Shown here in pieces: positions 1-9,059 of a stretch of DNA of 64,000 bases. The stretch's first letter is position 1, and the number at the start of each line of letters is the position of its first letter. This DNA is from UMGS692 sp963653425 (GTDB lineage Bacteria; Bacillota; Clostridia; Christensenellales; CAG-314): NCBI GenBank assembly GCA_963653425.1, contig CAVJWC010000002.1, forward strand, positions 198,130 through 262,129, in the 5' to 3' direction. Made by a program: the position numbers and the translations under genes. Below the pieces are notes generated by a model. The model was given only the letters and a program-made list of their open reading frames with translations, was not told the DNA's origin and made no database searches.

Positions 1-303
1 AATTACGACGAAGATATGCTCGAAAGAGGAAGTTATCCGCGAACGTTAAAAAAGCGCATATCTGGAGACTCGGGGCATTTATCCAACGTTCAGGCGTCGG
101 AAATTCTCGTCAGGTGTCCCGACCTCAACGTAGGAAGAGTGGTTCTCGGACATCTTTCGGAAAACAACAACACGGCGGAACTTGCGTTCGACGAAGCTCA
201 GAGAAATCTATTTCGGGCAGGCGTTACGGAAGGACGCGATTTAGGACTTGACGTCATTCCGCACGGGAAAAGGAGGGTACTTGGCAGTGTTAAATTCAGA
301 TAG
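1..303 (+). CDS. MBL-fold metallohydrolase, YycJ/WalJ-like, C-terminal part only
   Basis: The reading frame is open from the first base, so the gene begins upstream of the window and only about 100 C-terminal residues are present. They carry the block typical of YycJ-like beta-lactamase-fold proteins: N-D-E-D-M-L, then YPRTLKKRI, then GDSGHLSN, and later LGHLSENNNTAELA. The His of GHLSN and the second His of GHLSEN lie in regions that bind the metal pair in this fold. Family members are predicted phosphodiesterase-type or single-strand exonuclease-like hydrolases, often linked to the WalRK system and upstream of rlmH in Firmicutes. Here rlmH is two genes downstream, which fits. The stop overlaps the start of the CPBP gene. 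The family assignment is good; the substrate cannot be read. Confidence 0.8.
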   Translation, partial: NYDEDMLERGSYPRTLKKRISGDSGHLSNVQASEILVRCPDLNVGRVVLGHLSENNNTAELAFDEAQRNLFRAGVTEGRDLGLDVIPHGKRRVLGSVKFR

Positions 304-1270
304 GCTTCTTATAGGAACGAAAAGGAACGCTTATACCGTTACCGACGCAAGAGCGATTTTCGGCTTGGCTTTTATTTTCGCGCAGATTTTCGGAACGATA
401 GGGCTTCTGGCTTTCGACAGCAGCGTGGCTTCTTCGCTTATGATTCAGGTAGCGTTTTTATTGACGGTGGTGATTTATTCGGAAGTCAAAGGCATAAATA
501 TGAACAACGCGGCTAAATACAAGAAATGTAATCCGCTTTTTATAGTGCTTGCTATAGTCGCCGTTCCTTTCGCGTTGATGCTTGCGCTTCCTCTTTCGGA
601 GTTATGGCTGGAATTCCTCGCTCTTATAGGTTTTAACGTCAAAGCGAGCGGAGATTCTACGAGTTATACCCTTTTGGGCGCGATTATCTATCTTATAGTA
701 GTGTCCTGCGGACCTATGATAGGAGAAGAAGCGGTAATGCGCGGAGCGGTTGCCGGCGGATACGCCGACAAAAAGAGTAAACTTGCCGCCGTCTTTATAA
801 GCGCGGCTCTTTTCACCGCTCTTCACGGAAACGTTCTTCAGTTTATCAACCCCTTCGTTTCGGGCGTGATTATGGCTCTTCTGTACTTCACCTCGGACAG
901 TATTTTCCCGGGAATGATAATGCATTTTACCAACAACTTTTTGGTTTCGATAATAGACTTTACCTGTTCGGCGCAGGTGGAAGACTTTATCGAAGACTAC
1001 GCGTTCTTGATGATCTTAGTGGGCGCAATCGGAGTCGCGGGCGTGATTTTTGCGGCGATTAAGCTCGGAAAGGGCGTCAGACTCACGGAAAAACCCGTGA
1101 AAGAACAGACTTCCCTGCCCGTTTCTCAGGAAGAAAGAGAATGCGGATTGGAAGCGGTTTATGCGGGTTGCTACTACATTCAGAGTCGAAACGACAAGCG
1201 CGCCGTAGTGCTTTTCGTAATCGCTTTGGCAAGCTGTGCGATTAGTTTCGTAGCTTCGCTCTTCGCTTAA
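287..1270 (+). CDS. CPBP family intramembrane glutamic endopeptidase
   Basis: This is a multi-pass membrane protein of about 327 residues. The ABI/CPBP hallmark is visible: an EEAVMR motif (E-E-x-x-x-R) near residue 147, a His in ALHGN near residue 179 and a second His in MHFTNN near residue 212. Together these form the intramembrane active site of the Rce1-like family. Family members cleave or process lipidated or signal-like peptides and are common near bacteriocin loci, but nothing here ties it to one. No ATG is suitable. AGGAGG at 271-276 supports a GTG start at 287, with TTG at 281 as an alternative. The start overlaps the end of the MBL gene by 17 nt, so the two are translationally linked. 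A hydrophilic stretch precedes the last membrane segment. Confidence 0.85.
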   Translation: MLNSDRLLIGTKRNAYTVTDARAIFGLAFIFAQIFGTIGLLAFDSSVASSLMIQVAFLLTVVIYSEVKGINMNNAAKYKKCNPLFIVLAIVAVPFALMLALPLSELWLEFLALIGFNVKASGDSTSYTLLGAIIYLIVVSCGPMIGEEAVMRGAVAGGYADKKSKLAAVFISAALFTALHGNVLQFINPFVSGVIMALLYFTSDSIFPGMIMHFTNNFLVSIIDFTCSAQVEDFIEDYAFLMILVGAIGVAGVIFAAIKLGKGVRLTEKPVKEQTSLPVSQEERECGLEAVYAGCYYIQSRNDKRAVVLFVIALASCAISFVASLFA

Positions 1271-1276
1271 AAGATT

Positions 1277-1747
1277 ATGTATAAAATTAACGTCATTGCA
1301 GTAGGAAATCTTAAAGAAAATTACTTTATCGAGGCGGCAAATGAATACGAAAAACGCATAGGCGGTTTTTGCAGGCTCGCCGTTACCGAAATCGACGAAT
1401 ATAAACTTACCGACGAATCGGGTTCTTCCATAAGAAAAGCTCTTGCTTCCGAAGGTCAGGCAATTCTGAAAAAAGCGGGTTCGGGAAGGATAATTCTTCT
1501 CGACGTCGCGGGCAGAGAGGTCACGAGCGAACAGTTTTCTTCTCTTCTTATAAGCGAACTCGATAAAGGCGAAGTCAATTTCGTTATAGGAAGTTCTTAC
1601 GGAGTTTCCGAAGAGGTCAGAAAAGCCTCTTCGTCGCGGGTTTCTCTCGGAAGAATCACCCTTCCGCACAGGCTCGCCAGAATAGTGCTTTTAGAGCAGA
1701 TTTATCGCGGTTTTACCATCGCTTCGGGTAAAAGTTACCATAAGTAA
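1277..1747 (+). CDS. rlmH: 23S rRNA (pseudouridine1915-N3)-methyltransferase RlmH
   Basis: At 156 residues this is the normal RlmH length. RlmH is a SPOUT-class enzyme that methylates pseudouridine 1915 in helix 69 of the 23S rRNA on the assembled 70S ribosome. Visible hallmarks are the N-terminal block INVIAVGNLKENYF, the SAM-binding knot segment FVIGSSYGVSEEV and the family-defining C-terminus with HRLARIVLLEQIYRG and SGKSYHK. It lies 6 nt behind the CPBP gene and is probably cotranscribed with it. The last residues match the usual HK end, so the gene is complete. Confidence 0.97.
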   Translation: MYKINVIAVGNLKENYFIEAANEYEKRIGGFCRLAVTEIDEYKLTDESGSSIRKALASEGQAILKKAGSGRIILLDVAGREVTSEQFSSLLISELDKGEVNFVIGSSYGVSEEVRKASSSRVSLGRITLPHRLARIVLLEQIYRGFTIASGKSYHK

Positions 1748-2156
1748 TCGCCCGTAAGCCTATATAGTCGCATAAAGCCGTAAAAGCTCTTATAGCTACG
1801 AATAAGCGCGATTGAAGCCCGAAGCCGCGTAAAACTTCATAAGCTCGACAGAAGGCGCAAATCCGTAAATCGTTGCGTTTTTACAGCCTCATAAAGAAGT
1901 GGCTATAAAAAAGCGCGTCCCGACGGGCAGACAAAAATTCGGCGTGGCGCGTCTTCCCTGTCAAAGCGGACTTGCGGGGCTAAAAAACTGTAAAAAACGA
2001 CGGCAAAACGATAAAAAACGTTTTTTTGAGAAAAAAAGACAAAAAACGAAGCTTACATGCCGTTTTCAGCGTTGCCGTGCTATGCAAATATTTGACAGAA
2101 AGCATAATGTGTGGTAGAATTATTGAATATTCAACCAACTACGGCAGGGTGATTTT
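1748..2156. other. Intergenic region with promoter; no convincing gene
   Basis: These 409 bases separate rlmH from the next gene. The first half is built of short recurring words (taaagcc, gtaaaa, cgcgaa-like) without a clear repeat unit. A weak hairpin, AAAACG paired with CGTTTT followed by a T run, lies at about 2005-2025 and could end rlmH transcription. The strong promoter at 2092-2120 closes the region. A 72-codon open frame at 1899-2117 has lysine/arginine-rich, non-protein-like content and runs across the promoter, so I do not call it. Confidence 0.6.
2092..2120 (+). promoter_or_regulatory. Sigma-A type promoter
   Basis: TTGACA at 2092-2097 and TAGAAT at 2115-2120 are separated by exactly 17 bases. 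It is 36 nt upstream of the ATG at 2157 and probably drives the group running from 2157 to the DegV and transglutaminase genes. Confidence 0.85.
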
Positions 2157-2825
2157 ATGAAAAAACAAGATAATACTGTTAAAAATTACGAACAATATAA
2201 AGCCGAAAGGGAGGCTGCCAAAAGCGTCGGTCAGGCTGATACTGCGCAGTTTACGTTAAAGTATCTGCTGGTGTTCGGCCTTACCATACTGATGTTTATC
2301 TGCATGATGCTTCCCGATTTCAAGGCTTACATCTGGAGCGATTCTTTGGGTTGGCCTCAGTCCAACGGACTTACCTTCGGCGGTAACGTTTTCTCTATCC
2401 TTAAAATGTTCGGAAGTCAGGGCAGTGCGGTAGACATGAGCGGTTCTTCTCTCGACCAGATAATCAAGGATAACCCCATAATAGATATGTTCGTCAACGG
2501 TTCTACGGCTTTTGACGGCGCGCTTAAAATCATAAAGATTTTAACCATAATTCTCGTGCTGCAGCTGATTTTCATAGCGACGCAGTTCGTGCTTTCCGTG
2601 TGCGCCTGTTGCGGAGCGAAAAAGCTTGACGTTCTTATGAAAACGGTATCTTTCGTAGAAATTGCTCTGGCTATAGCGGCTGTTGTCTTTTCTTCGCTCA
2701 TCTACGTAAAAGCGGGACTGTTTTACGAAACGGTTTGTATGACGGTAAAATTCTCCTACGGCTCGGTCGTAGTCCTCGTAATGGCTGTGGCTCAGGCTGC
2801 GGTGGCGTTATTCGTCAGGAGGTAG
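2157..2825 (+). CDS. Unknown four-helix membrane protein
   Basis: I do not recognise a family. The 222-residue product has a charged N-terminal tail of about 35 residues followed by four hydrophobic segments: LLVFGLTILMFICMMLP near residues 38-54, IIKILTIILVLQLIFIATQF near 122-143, VEIALAIAAVVFSSLIYV near 167-184 and VVVLVMAVAQAAVALFV near 203-219. Between the first and second segments lies a predicted extracytoplasmic loop of about 70 residues. The C-terminus is cytoplasmic-looking (RR). It is the first gene after a strong promoter and stands 3 nt before the next gene, so it probably acts with the following pseudo-hydrolase and signal peptidase. The ATG is preceded by an AGGGTGA ribosome site. 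Confidence 0.7.
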   Translation: MKKQDNTVKNYEQYKAEREAAKSVGQADTAQFTLKYLLVFGLTILMFICMMLPDFKAYIWSDSLGWPQSNGLTFGGNVFSILKMFGSQGSAVDMSGSSLDQIIKDNPIIDMFVNGSTAFDGALKIIKILTIILVLQLIFIATQFVLSVCACCGAKKLDVLMKTVSFVEIALAIAAVVFSSLIYVKAGLFYETVCMTVKFSYGSVVVLVMAVAQAAVALFVRR

Positions 2826-2828
2826 ATA

Positions 2829-4499
2829 ATGAACGTTCTTTTATCTCCCGAACAGCTGTGGAGCGGATATAACAATCCCGAAGCCGATCTCAATACCGAA
2901 AGATCGGAAGTATCGGACGACGGCAGTAAACTCCGAGGGCAGATTTTTATCGACGGAAGAATAGTCGATAAGTCCGCTTCGAGAGTGTCTTTGAGATTCG
3001 CAAGACAAAAAGAAGGCGAAAATCAGCCCGCGGTAATCATTCTCGGCAGACCCGGGAAGAGCGTTTCCGACGAAGAAAGAGATTTTTACGCCGACGGAGG
3101 TTTCCTTGCGGTAAGCGTGGATTATTCCGCCTGTGACGGAGAAAGTCCTTCGGTTTATCCCGAAAAGATAGGTTATTGCGTTTTCGGCAATTGTGGCAGA
3201 CACTACGATTTCGTAGACAGCGACGCTTCCGAAACGGTATGGTATAACTGGGCGTACAACGTCAGACGAACGGTTCATTTCCTTATTACCGAAGAAAAAT
3301 GTCCGTCCGTATCGGTAGTTTCTTACGGAGAAGCCTCCAAAATATCCGCTATGGTATGCGCGGTTGACGACAGAGTATACGCAGGCGCGGTTCTTTTCGG
3401 TAACGTAAGAGAAGAATGCAAGCCCGAAAAAGGTAATTTACAGGACGCCGACGCAAACGCGATTGCCGCGTACGAAGGCAAGGCTGAAGAGGAAGCTCTC
3501 AGAAGAATTACGGGTATAGCTCCTCAGACCTATATGCACCTTATAAAGATTCCCTTCCTCGTTCTTAACGGCACGAACAGCACGGTTACCGATACCGCAG
3601 CAAACGCCGAAACGGCAGAATCCGTCACGGGAGACAACTGCTCGGTGGCTTTGATTCCGAGAGGAATAGACGCCGCTTCCCCCAAATATGCCGAATACGT
3701 AAGACGTTGGCTTACGAAGCCCGACAGACGTATCGATATTCCCGTGGAAGCCTTTTTAAGAGAGGGAGAACTCGTTATAAAAGCCGACCTCAGCGCGCTT
3801 ACCAGCGTAAGCGAAGTCCGTTTGTTTTACAGGCGCGGGGATAAAGATCCTGCTACGGCAAACTGGATAGAAATCAAAGATTCCGTCCATCTTTTCGACT
3901 CGTGCGAAGGTTCGTGCGAAGTTGTCGATCCCAAAGAACCCGTTCTTTTCTTCTGTAACGCCGTTCAGATGGGTAAACTCGTGTCGTCCAATCTCGGAAG
4001 AGTCGTCCCAAAGGACCTCGGAGAAGTCAGGACGGCTGAAAAGAGCAGAATTCTCTATAAAGGCAAACAAGGCAGAGGCGAATTCGTTTCGCTCGACCCT
4101 ACCGTTCCTTTGAGTTACGCGTTTTTACGCGATAATCCCGTAAGCGCTGCATTCGGTCCTTACGAAGTTTCGGGCGTTAAAGGTCGCTATTTGTCCACTT
4201 TCTGTCTGAACGATTCCAAGTACGTTTTCGACGAAAGCATGACGCTTAATTTCGACGTGTACGCAAAAGAGCAGGGCGAACTTTCCGTGTATATCACCAC
4301 TATGTGGGGAACGGAAGAACGTTGCCTTTTCCGTAACGTTCAGAAAATCGTGGGCGGAGATTTGTGGCAGAAGATTTCCTTCCCCGTAAGCGAACTCAAA
4401 CTGCTTTCGGGTAAAGCCGTCTACGTTACGATGGAGAAAGTACTGCTTTCTTTTTGTAGCGAACAAGAGATTATTATCAATAATTTGCTGGTGATTTGA
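2829..4499 (+). CDS. Alpha/beta-hydrolase-fold protein with a degenerate catalytic triad, unknown function
   Basis: This 556-residue protein has no signal peptide. The first 300 residues follow the layout of acetylxylan-esterase/PhoPQ-like alpha/beta hydrolases: PAVIILGRPG near residue 70, FLAVSVDYSA near 95, a nucleophile-elbow-like VVSYGEA near 160, DDRVYAGAVLFGN near 180 and FLVLNGTNS near 245. The elbow keeps S-Y-G but lacks the first Gly. The usual Asp after LNGTN is Ser, and the His position reads RGIDAASP, so two triad residues seem lost. A beta-rich C-terminal half (residues 300-556) follows and resembles carbohydrate-binding or jelly-roll sequence. It is sandwiched 3 nt behind a membrane protein and overlaps the signal peptidase. 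The fold call is my inference from pattern, and activity is doubtful. Confidence 0.5.
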   Translation: MNVLLSPEQLWSGYNNPEADLNTERSEVSDDGSKLRGQIFIDGRIVDKSASRVSLRFARQKEGENQPAVIILGRPGKSVSDEERDFYADGGFLAVSVDYSACDGESPSVYPEKIGYCVFGNCGRHYDFVDSDASETVWYNWAYNVRRTVHFLITEEKCPSVSVVSYGEASKISAMVCAVDDRVYAGAVLFGNVREECKPEKGNLQDADANAIAAYEGKAEEEALRRITGIAPQTYMHLIKIPFLVLNGTNSTVTDTAANAETAESVTGDNCSVALIPRGIDAASPKYAEYVRRWLTKPDRRIDIPVEAFLREGELVIKADLSALTSVSEVRLFYRRGDKDPATANWIEIKDSVHLFDSCEGSCEVVDPKEPVLFFCNAVQMGKLVSSNLGRVVPKDLGEVRTAEKSRILYKGKQGRGEFVSLDPTVPLSYAFLRDNPVSAAFGPYEVSGVKGRYLSTFCLNDSKYVFDESMTLNFDVYAKEQGELSVYITTMWGTEERCLFRNVQKIVGGDLWQKISFPVSELKLLSGKAVYVTMEKVLLSFCSEQEIIINNLLVI

Positions 4500-4501
4500 T
4501 T

Positions 4502-5476
4502 ATGTCGGATGAAAAAACCACAAATCTGAATAGCCGTGGCGAAGAGAGCGCAAACCTTGATTTGCAGGAAAAAACCGAGCCGAATCCGAGCGGAAACGCC
4601 GAATTAAGCCCGCAGGAAGTCGATTCTTCTCAAAATCCGAGCGAAAGTGCAGAAAACCGCACCGATTGCGTAAAAGCCGATGTTGCCTGCGGAAACGACG
4701 GCGAAAACGGCGACGCTTTTTGCGAAAGTCAAATTCCGAACGAAGACCGTGAAAACCGACAAAACTGCGACGGAATTTCTGCGGAAGAAAACGAAAACGG
4801 CTTTGACTGCGACGAAAACGGCGAAAGTCAACCGGGTGGCGGAAATAACGCAAGGAAAAGCAAAGCCAAAAACGTTTTCTGGTGGATAGTAATTGCCTGT
4901 CTGCTCGTAATATGCGCGATGCTCGTATACGGACGGGTCGTTTATCACTCTTCTTACGCCATAAAGGGCGCGTCCATGACGGTCAGCTGGGAAGAAGACG
5001 GCAAACAGCGTTATTCGCTCTACACCGAAGGCAAAGTCGTTTATATCGACGAAAAAGCCGAAATTAAACGCGGAAACGTTATTATCGTGGACGACGTTAC
5101 GCAGGACAATCATCCGCTTATAAAGAGAGTCGTAGGACTGGGCGGAGACAGACTTTGGCTGGAAGACGGCTATATATGCGTTCTGGAAAAGGGACAGACG
5201 GAAAGCTACGTCATTAAAGAAGCCGACGGCGCGCCTCTCAGCCCTATCGAAAACGCTCTTAAATCGGGTAATTTGTGGGGTACCACGGAGGAGAATCCTC
5301 TTATAGTTCCCGACGGCTGTGTTTATTACGTAGGCGACAACAGAAACAACAGTTCGGACTGCAGACATTCGGGAGCGGTAAGCCTTTCTCTCGTGAGAGG
5401 CACGGTAAAAGGGTTCGTCCCCGGGTGGTATATATTGGTATTAAGGATTAACGGATTGGAATCGGGCGGAAAATAA
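4502..5476 (+). CDS. lepB: Signal peptidase I (S26) with long acidic N-terminal tail
   Basis: Type I signal peptidases cleave Sec and Tat signal peptides at the outer face of the membrane. After an unusual tail of about 120 residues rich in Glu, Asn, Asp and Cys there is one membrane anchor (WWIVIACLLVICAMLVYG, near residues 124-141). The catalytic boxes follow: IKGASM with nucleophile Ser near 158, PLIKRVVG with general-base Lys near 208, GGDRLW, and the box-E-like VGDNRNNSSDCRHSGAV. All required residues are therefore present. Normal Firmicutes enzymes are about 170-200 residues, and here the extra length is all in the cytoplasmic tail. ATG at 4502 is chosen over TTG at 4496 because GGTGAT lies at a suitable distance. 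Confidence 0.88.
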   Translation: MSDEKTTNLNSRGEESANLDLQEKTEPNPSGNAELSPQEVDSSQNPSESAENRTDCVKADVACGNDGENGDAFCESQIPNEDRENRQNCDGISAEENENGFDCDENGESQPGGGNNARKSKAKNVFWWIVIACLLVICAMLVYGRVVYHSSYAIKGASMTVSWEEDGKQRYSLYTEGKVVYIDEKAEIKRGNVIIVDDVTQDNHPLIKRVVGLGGDRLWLEDGYICVLEKGQTESYVIKEADGAPLSPIENALKSGNLWGTTEENPLIVPDGCVYYVGDNRNNSSDCRHSGAVSLSLVRGTVKGFVPGWYILVLRINGLESGGK

Positions 5477-5524
5477 TTGCTCTTTCCTTTCCGCAGACGG
5501 TTAGAAACCGATAAAGGTGAGATT

Positions 5525-6391
5525 ATGAAAGATTTTATTATTTCTTGTGACCAGACCAGCGATCTTCCCGAGAAGATCAGAGAAAAAGTATCTACGCAGA
5601 AGATGGTATATATGATCGATTCCGTCGAAATGGGCGGAAACACGGGTAAAGATATGACCATCGAAGAGTTTTACGCGGCAATGAGAAACGGCGCCGTCGC
5701 CAAAACTTCTCAGGTAACCGAAGAAGAAGCCGTTGAATATTTCGACGGTTTCGCTTCTCAGGGCATAGGCGTAATGCACATTCCGCTTGCCGCCGCATTG
5801 AGCGCAACCAGCGAGAATTGCAGAAAAGCCGCCGAAACCATCAACAAAAAGTACGGCGAAACGCTTATTTACAGCGTTGACAGTCTTTCTCAGTCGGGCG
5901 GACTGGGACTTCTTATAACTCTTGCTCAGCTGAAAAAGGAATCGGGAGCTTCGCTTAAAGAAACTTACGAATACGTTGAAAAGATCAAGTCGCACGTTTG
6001 CCATTACTTCGTGGTAGACAGTCTGTCCTATCTGGCAAGAGGCGGAAGAATAAGCAAAGCCAGCGCGTTTTTAGGCGCGGTTATGCGTATAAAACCCCTT
6101 CTTCATACCGACGAACTGGGAAGACTCGTTCCCATAAAGAAGATAATGAGCAGAAAGAAGTCGCTTAACGCGCTCGTGGATAAGATGGAAGAACGCTATA
6201 ACCGCGAAAGCGATATAGTTTATCTGTCGCACGGAGATTGCCTTGACGACGCGAAATACGTCGCGGGACTGATTAAGGAGAAATTCGGTATAGAACCCGA
6301 AATAATGCCGCTTTGCAGAGTAGTCGGCTGTCACAGCGGACCGGGAACGGTAGCTCTGTTTTTCACCGCAGACACGCGGGTAGAACGCTGA
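5525..6391 (+). CDS. DegV family fatty-acid-binding protein (FakB-like)
   Basis: DegV proteins bind a fatty acid, and FakB members present it to the kinase FakA for phosphorylation. Seen here: DQTSDLP near residue 9, TSQVTEEEAVEYF near 60, IPLAAALSATSENCR near 83 with the Ser pair that contacts the carboxylate, VDSLSYLARGGRIS near 160 and RVVGCHSGPGTVALFF at the C-terminus. Length (288 residues) is normal. The ATG at 5525 has AAGGTGAG upstream; an in-frame TTG at 5477 would add an unlikely Arg-rich tail. No fakA is in the window. It is followed 3 nt later by the transglutaminase lipoprotein. Confidence 0.92.
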   Translation: MKDFIISCDQTSDLPEKIREKVSTQKMVYMIDSVEMGGNTGKDMTIEEFYAAMRNGAVAKTSQVTEEEAVEYFDGFASQGIGVMHIPLAAALSATSENCRKAAETINKKYGETLIYSVDSLSQSGGLGLLITLAQLKKESGASLKETYEYVEKIKSHVCHYFVVDSLSYLARGGRISKASAFLGAVMRIKPLLHTDELGRLVPIKKIMSRKKSLNALVDKMEERYNRESDIVYLSHGDCLDDAKYVAGLIKEKFGIEPEIMPLCRVVGCHSGPGTVALFFTADTRVER

Positions 6392-6394
6392 CGG

Positions 6395-8155
6395 ATGGAA
6401 CGGAGTTTATTAAACGAAGTTCCTGCGGATAAAAAGAAAACCTCGCCTTTAACCGAGCGCATTGCGCGCCCCTTAGTCGTTGCGTTGATTCTCGTTTCTC
6501 TTCTTATAGCGGTTACGTCGCTTACGGCTTGCTCTGCCGTAAAGAATCTGAAACTCGGATACCTTCCCGACAGAATCGTTAAAGGCGATTTTTTTACGCT
6601 CGGACTTACGGTAGACGTGGATTACGGAAGTTCGGCGGAAACCGTATATATCGACAGGGAAATGTTTTCCGAGGAAGATTTGCTTCTTCTGGAAACGACG
6701 GGTAAACACACGGTTACCTTGCGTTTCGGAGGAAAAACAGCGGACTTTTCGGTAGAAATAGTTCCCGAAGAGAGTTTTTCCGAAGGCGACTTTTCATTCA
6801 GGTTTTTAACGGGCGGAGGAGTGGCTCTCGTGAGTTTCGACGCTGAAGGAATGCAGGCGGTGCGTGCGATTATTCCCGAAGAAGCGGGCGGAGAAAAGGT
6901 TAAAAGAATAGACGCGCGCGCTTTTATGAACTCTGTGGTGAACTACGTTTATCTTCCCGAAACGGTCGGGTTTATAGGAAGCGAAGCCTTTTACGGTTGC
7001 AAAAACCTTGAATACTTTTATATCCCGAAAAGCGTGGAACGCGTTGAAAAAGCCGTTTTTAACGGCGGAGGACAACCTTTTTTAAGGGTTCTCGAAATAG
7101 ATAATCCCGATCTGAGTTTCGACGAAGAGTTTCTTTTAGGCTGTTCGGACGAACTTACCGTTTTCGCAGGCGACGGAGAACTAAAAGACTTTCTCGTTAA
7201 AAAAGGCGGTAAAATCAAAGAAAACCTTAATCTTCTGCCCGAGGTCAAGATAAGCGAGCCTTTAGCTCAGCTCGAAAGCAGGTTCGTCCTTTCAGACGGA
7301 AGCCAAAGAGAAATCCGTTTCGGCGAAAAAGATATATCCGTTTATAACACTTATAAGCTCTATTGGGCGGTAATGCTCGGCTTTAATCCCGTAGCGGAAA
7401 AAGATTCGCCCGCGGATAAGCTTCTTACTGCCGTTAAGTCGGCGGTTTGCTCGGTTACGGACGAAAATATGACGGATGAAGAGAAACTTATAGCCGTGTA
7501 CGAGTTTATCTGCCGTGAAACTTCCGAAAACGACGACGTTGACGAAACTTCGCCCCTCAATCATTACGCTTTCCTTCCCGAAGGAGTGTTTTTTGCGCAT
7601 TCTGCCGTATGCGACGGTTACGCGAAAGCCTTTAATCTTATGGCGCGCGCCGTCGGAGTGCGTTCCGAGAGAGCCACGGGTTACTACACGGTAGGAAGCA
7701 GAAAGGTTTATCACGCCTGGAACCGCGTCTTCACGGGCGGGAATTGGTATGAAACCGACGTTTCGAGAGGGGATATTAACCGCGGATTTCTTTCGGGCGG
7801 AAAGGAATACACCACGCATTTTTATTTGCTTTGCGGTTCTTGTGACAGCGAAAACGTCTCTTCGGACGGCATTTCCGTTGAACTTTCGGACAGAACCGAC
7901 TGGTATTCGCGTTACGGACTTATAATTCGGAGTCAGGACGAACTCAACTCTTTCGTAGAAAGGCATAAAGAACAACTTCTTTCGGGAGAACGTTTCGAAC
8001 TTCTCGTTACCATAGAGATTTCTTACGAAAATTCGCTTATGAGTAAGCTTATCGAAGCTTTTTCGCTTGCCGGAATAAGCGGAATGCCCGACGTCAGATT
8101 TTTGCTCAATCACCCTGACGGCGGAGGAGTCTATCTGCTCGGAGTAGCGGAGTAA
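6395..8155 (+). CDS. Lipoprotein with leucine-rich repeat and transglutaminase-like cysteine protease domain
   Basis: A cytoplasmic stretch of about 27 residues precedes a hydrophobic segment ending in SLTACS, a lipobox with Cys near residue 47, so the protein is probably surface-anchored. Residues 150-260 contain BspA/LRR_5-type repeats (VNYVYLPETVGFIGSEAFYG). Residues 350-470 are a transglutaminase-like domain: Cys in SAVCDGYAKAF near 406, His in KVYHAWNR near 440 and Asp in YETDVSRG near 455 form the complete Cys-His-Asp triad. Such domains act as proteases or crosslinkers at the cell surface. It is 3 nt behind the DegV gene. The domain calls are firm; the substrate is unknown. Confidence 0.85.
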   Translation: MERSLLNEVPADKKKTSPLTERIARPLVVALILVSLLIAVTSLTACSAVKNLKLGYLPDRIVKGDFFTLGLTVDVDYGSSAETVYIDREMFSEEDLLLLETTGKHTVTLRFGGKTADFSVEIVPEESFSEGDFSFRFLTGGGVALVSFDAEGMQAVRAIIPEEAGGEKVKRIDARAFMNSVVNYVYLPETVGFIGSEAFYGCKNLEYFYIPKSVERVEKAVFNGGGQPFLRVLEIDNPDLSFDEEFLLGCSDELTVFAGDGELKDFLVKKGGKIKENLNLLPEVKISEPLAQLESRFVLSDGSQREIRFGEKDISVYNTYKLYWAVMLGFNPVAEKDSPADKLLTAVKSAVCSVTDENMTDEEKLIAVYEFICRETSENDDVDETSPLNHYAFLPEGVFFAHSAVCDGYAKAFNLMARAVGVRSERATGYYTVGSRKVYHAWNRVFTGGNWYETDVSRGDINRGFLSGGKEYTTHFYLLCGSCDSENVSSDGISVELSDRTDWYSRYGLIIRSQDELNSFVERHKEQLLSGERFELLVTIEISYENSLMSKLIEAFSLAGISGMPDVRFLLNHPDGGGVYLLGVAE

Positions 8156-8228
8156 ACGAAGACGCGCTTATAAAGAATTATCTTCTTTATCGTCCGTTAT
8201 TTCAAAGCTTTAATACAAGGAACACTAT
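8156..8228. other. Short intergenic with perfect hairpin
   Basis: ATAAAGAA at 8170-8177 and TTCTTTAT at 8183-8190 form a perfect 8-bp inverted repeat around a 5-base loop, with no T run after it. It may be a weak terminator or RNA processing site between the transglutaminase and PHP genes. Confidence 0.4.
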
Positions 8229-9059
8229 ATGAAAATCGATCTTCACGTGCATACGAACAGGTCCGACGGGGCTTTTTCACCAAAAGAGATAATAAAGATG
8301 GCTGTAACCGCGTCCATAGACTTGCTTTCGGTAACGGATCACGATACCGTCTGCGGTTCTGCCGAAGCCATTCGGGAAGCAAAAGGTAAACCGATAAAAG
8401 TCATTCCGGGTATAGAACTGTCTACGTACGTTGGGGACACTCAGATTCATTTGCTCGGATACGGCATAGACCTTGATTCGAAGCTTCTCGACGACGCTCT
8501 CAAAGGACAGAAACAGGCAAGACTTGAAAGGAACCTTTACATCATAGACAGACTTAACGCGCTCGGAATGCCGATTACTTACGAAGAAGTAGCCGAAAAT
8601 GCCAAAGGAACGGTCGGACGTAAGCATATTGCCGAAGCCATGCAGAAAAGAGGTTACGTGAAGAGTATAGGCGAAGCTTTTGCGCTCTATATAGGCGAAG
8701 GCGGTAAGGCTTTTACTTCTGGCATACGAATGAAACCCGACGAAGGTATAAAGCTTCTTAAAAAGGCAGGCGGAAAGGTCGTGCTTGCCCATCCTTGCCA
8801 GATAAAAATGCCCCTTAACGTACTCAGAGAATTCACGGCTTTTCTGAAAAAAAACGGTCTCGACGGAATGGAAAGCGACTATTTTGCACAAACTCAGGAG
8901 AAAAGGCTCGAAATGAACGAAATAGCCGATTCGCTCGGATTGTGGGTGACGGGAGGAAGCGATTTTCATTCTTTCGGAAGCGCGGCTCAGCTGGGAGAAT
9001 TTTCGTGCAGGCTTTCCGAAAGAGCCAGAAAGGCTTTGGGGGTAGAAAATGACGGATAA
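8229..9059 (+). CDS. PHP-domain phosphoesterase (YciV/RNase AM-like)
   Basis: PHP proteins are metal-dependent phosphoesterases; this short form resembles YciV-type enzymes that hydrolyse nucleoside 3',5'-bisphosphates or short RNA 5' ends. The metal-binding motifs are complete: DLHVHTNRSDG at residues 4-14, VTDHDTV near 36, PGIELST near 60, VLAHPCQ near 187 and GGSDFHSF near 242. Length (276 residues) is normal. Its end overlaps the vanW-family start by 11 nt, so the two are cotranslated. Confidence 0.92.
   Translation: MKIDLHVHTNRSDGAFSPKEIIKMAVTASIDLLSVTDHDTVCGSAEAIREAKGKPIKVIPGIELSTYVGDTQIHLLGYGIDLDSKLLDDALKGQKQARLERNLYIIDRLNALGMPITYEEVAENAKGTVGRKHIAEAMQKRGYVKSIGEAFALYIGEGGKAFTSGIRMKPDEGIKLLKKAGGKVVLAHPCQIKMPLNVLREFTAFLKKNGLDGMESDYFAQTQEKRLEMNEIADSLGLWVTGGSDFHSFGSAAQLGEFSCRLSERARKALGVENDG

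Noticed and set aside
1899..2117. 72-codon plus-strand frame before the 2157 gene
   Set aside because: Lys/Arg-rich, no ribosome site, and it runs over a near-consensus promoter.
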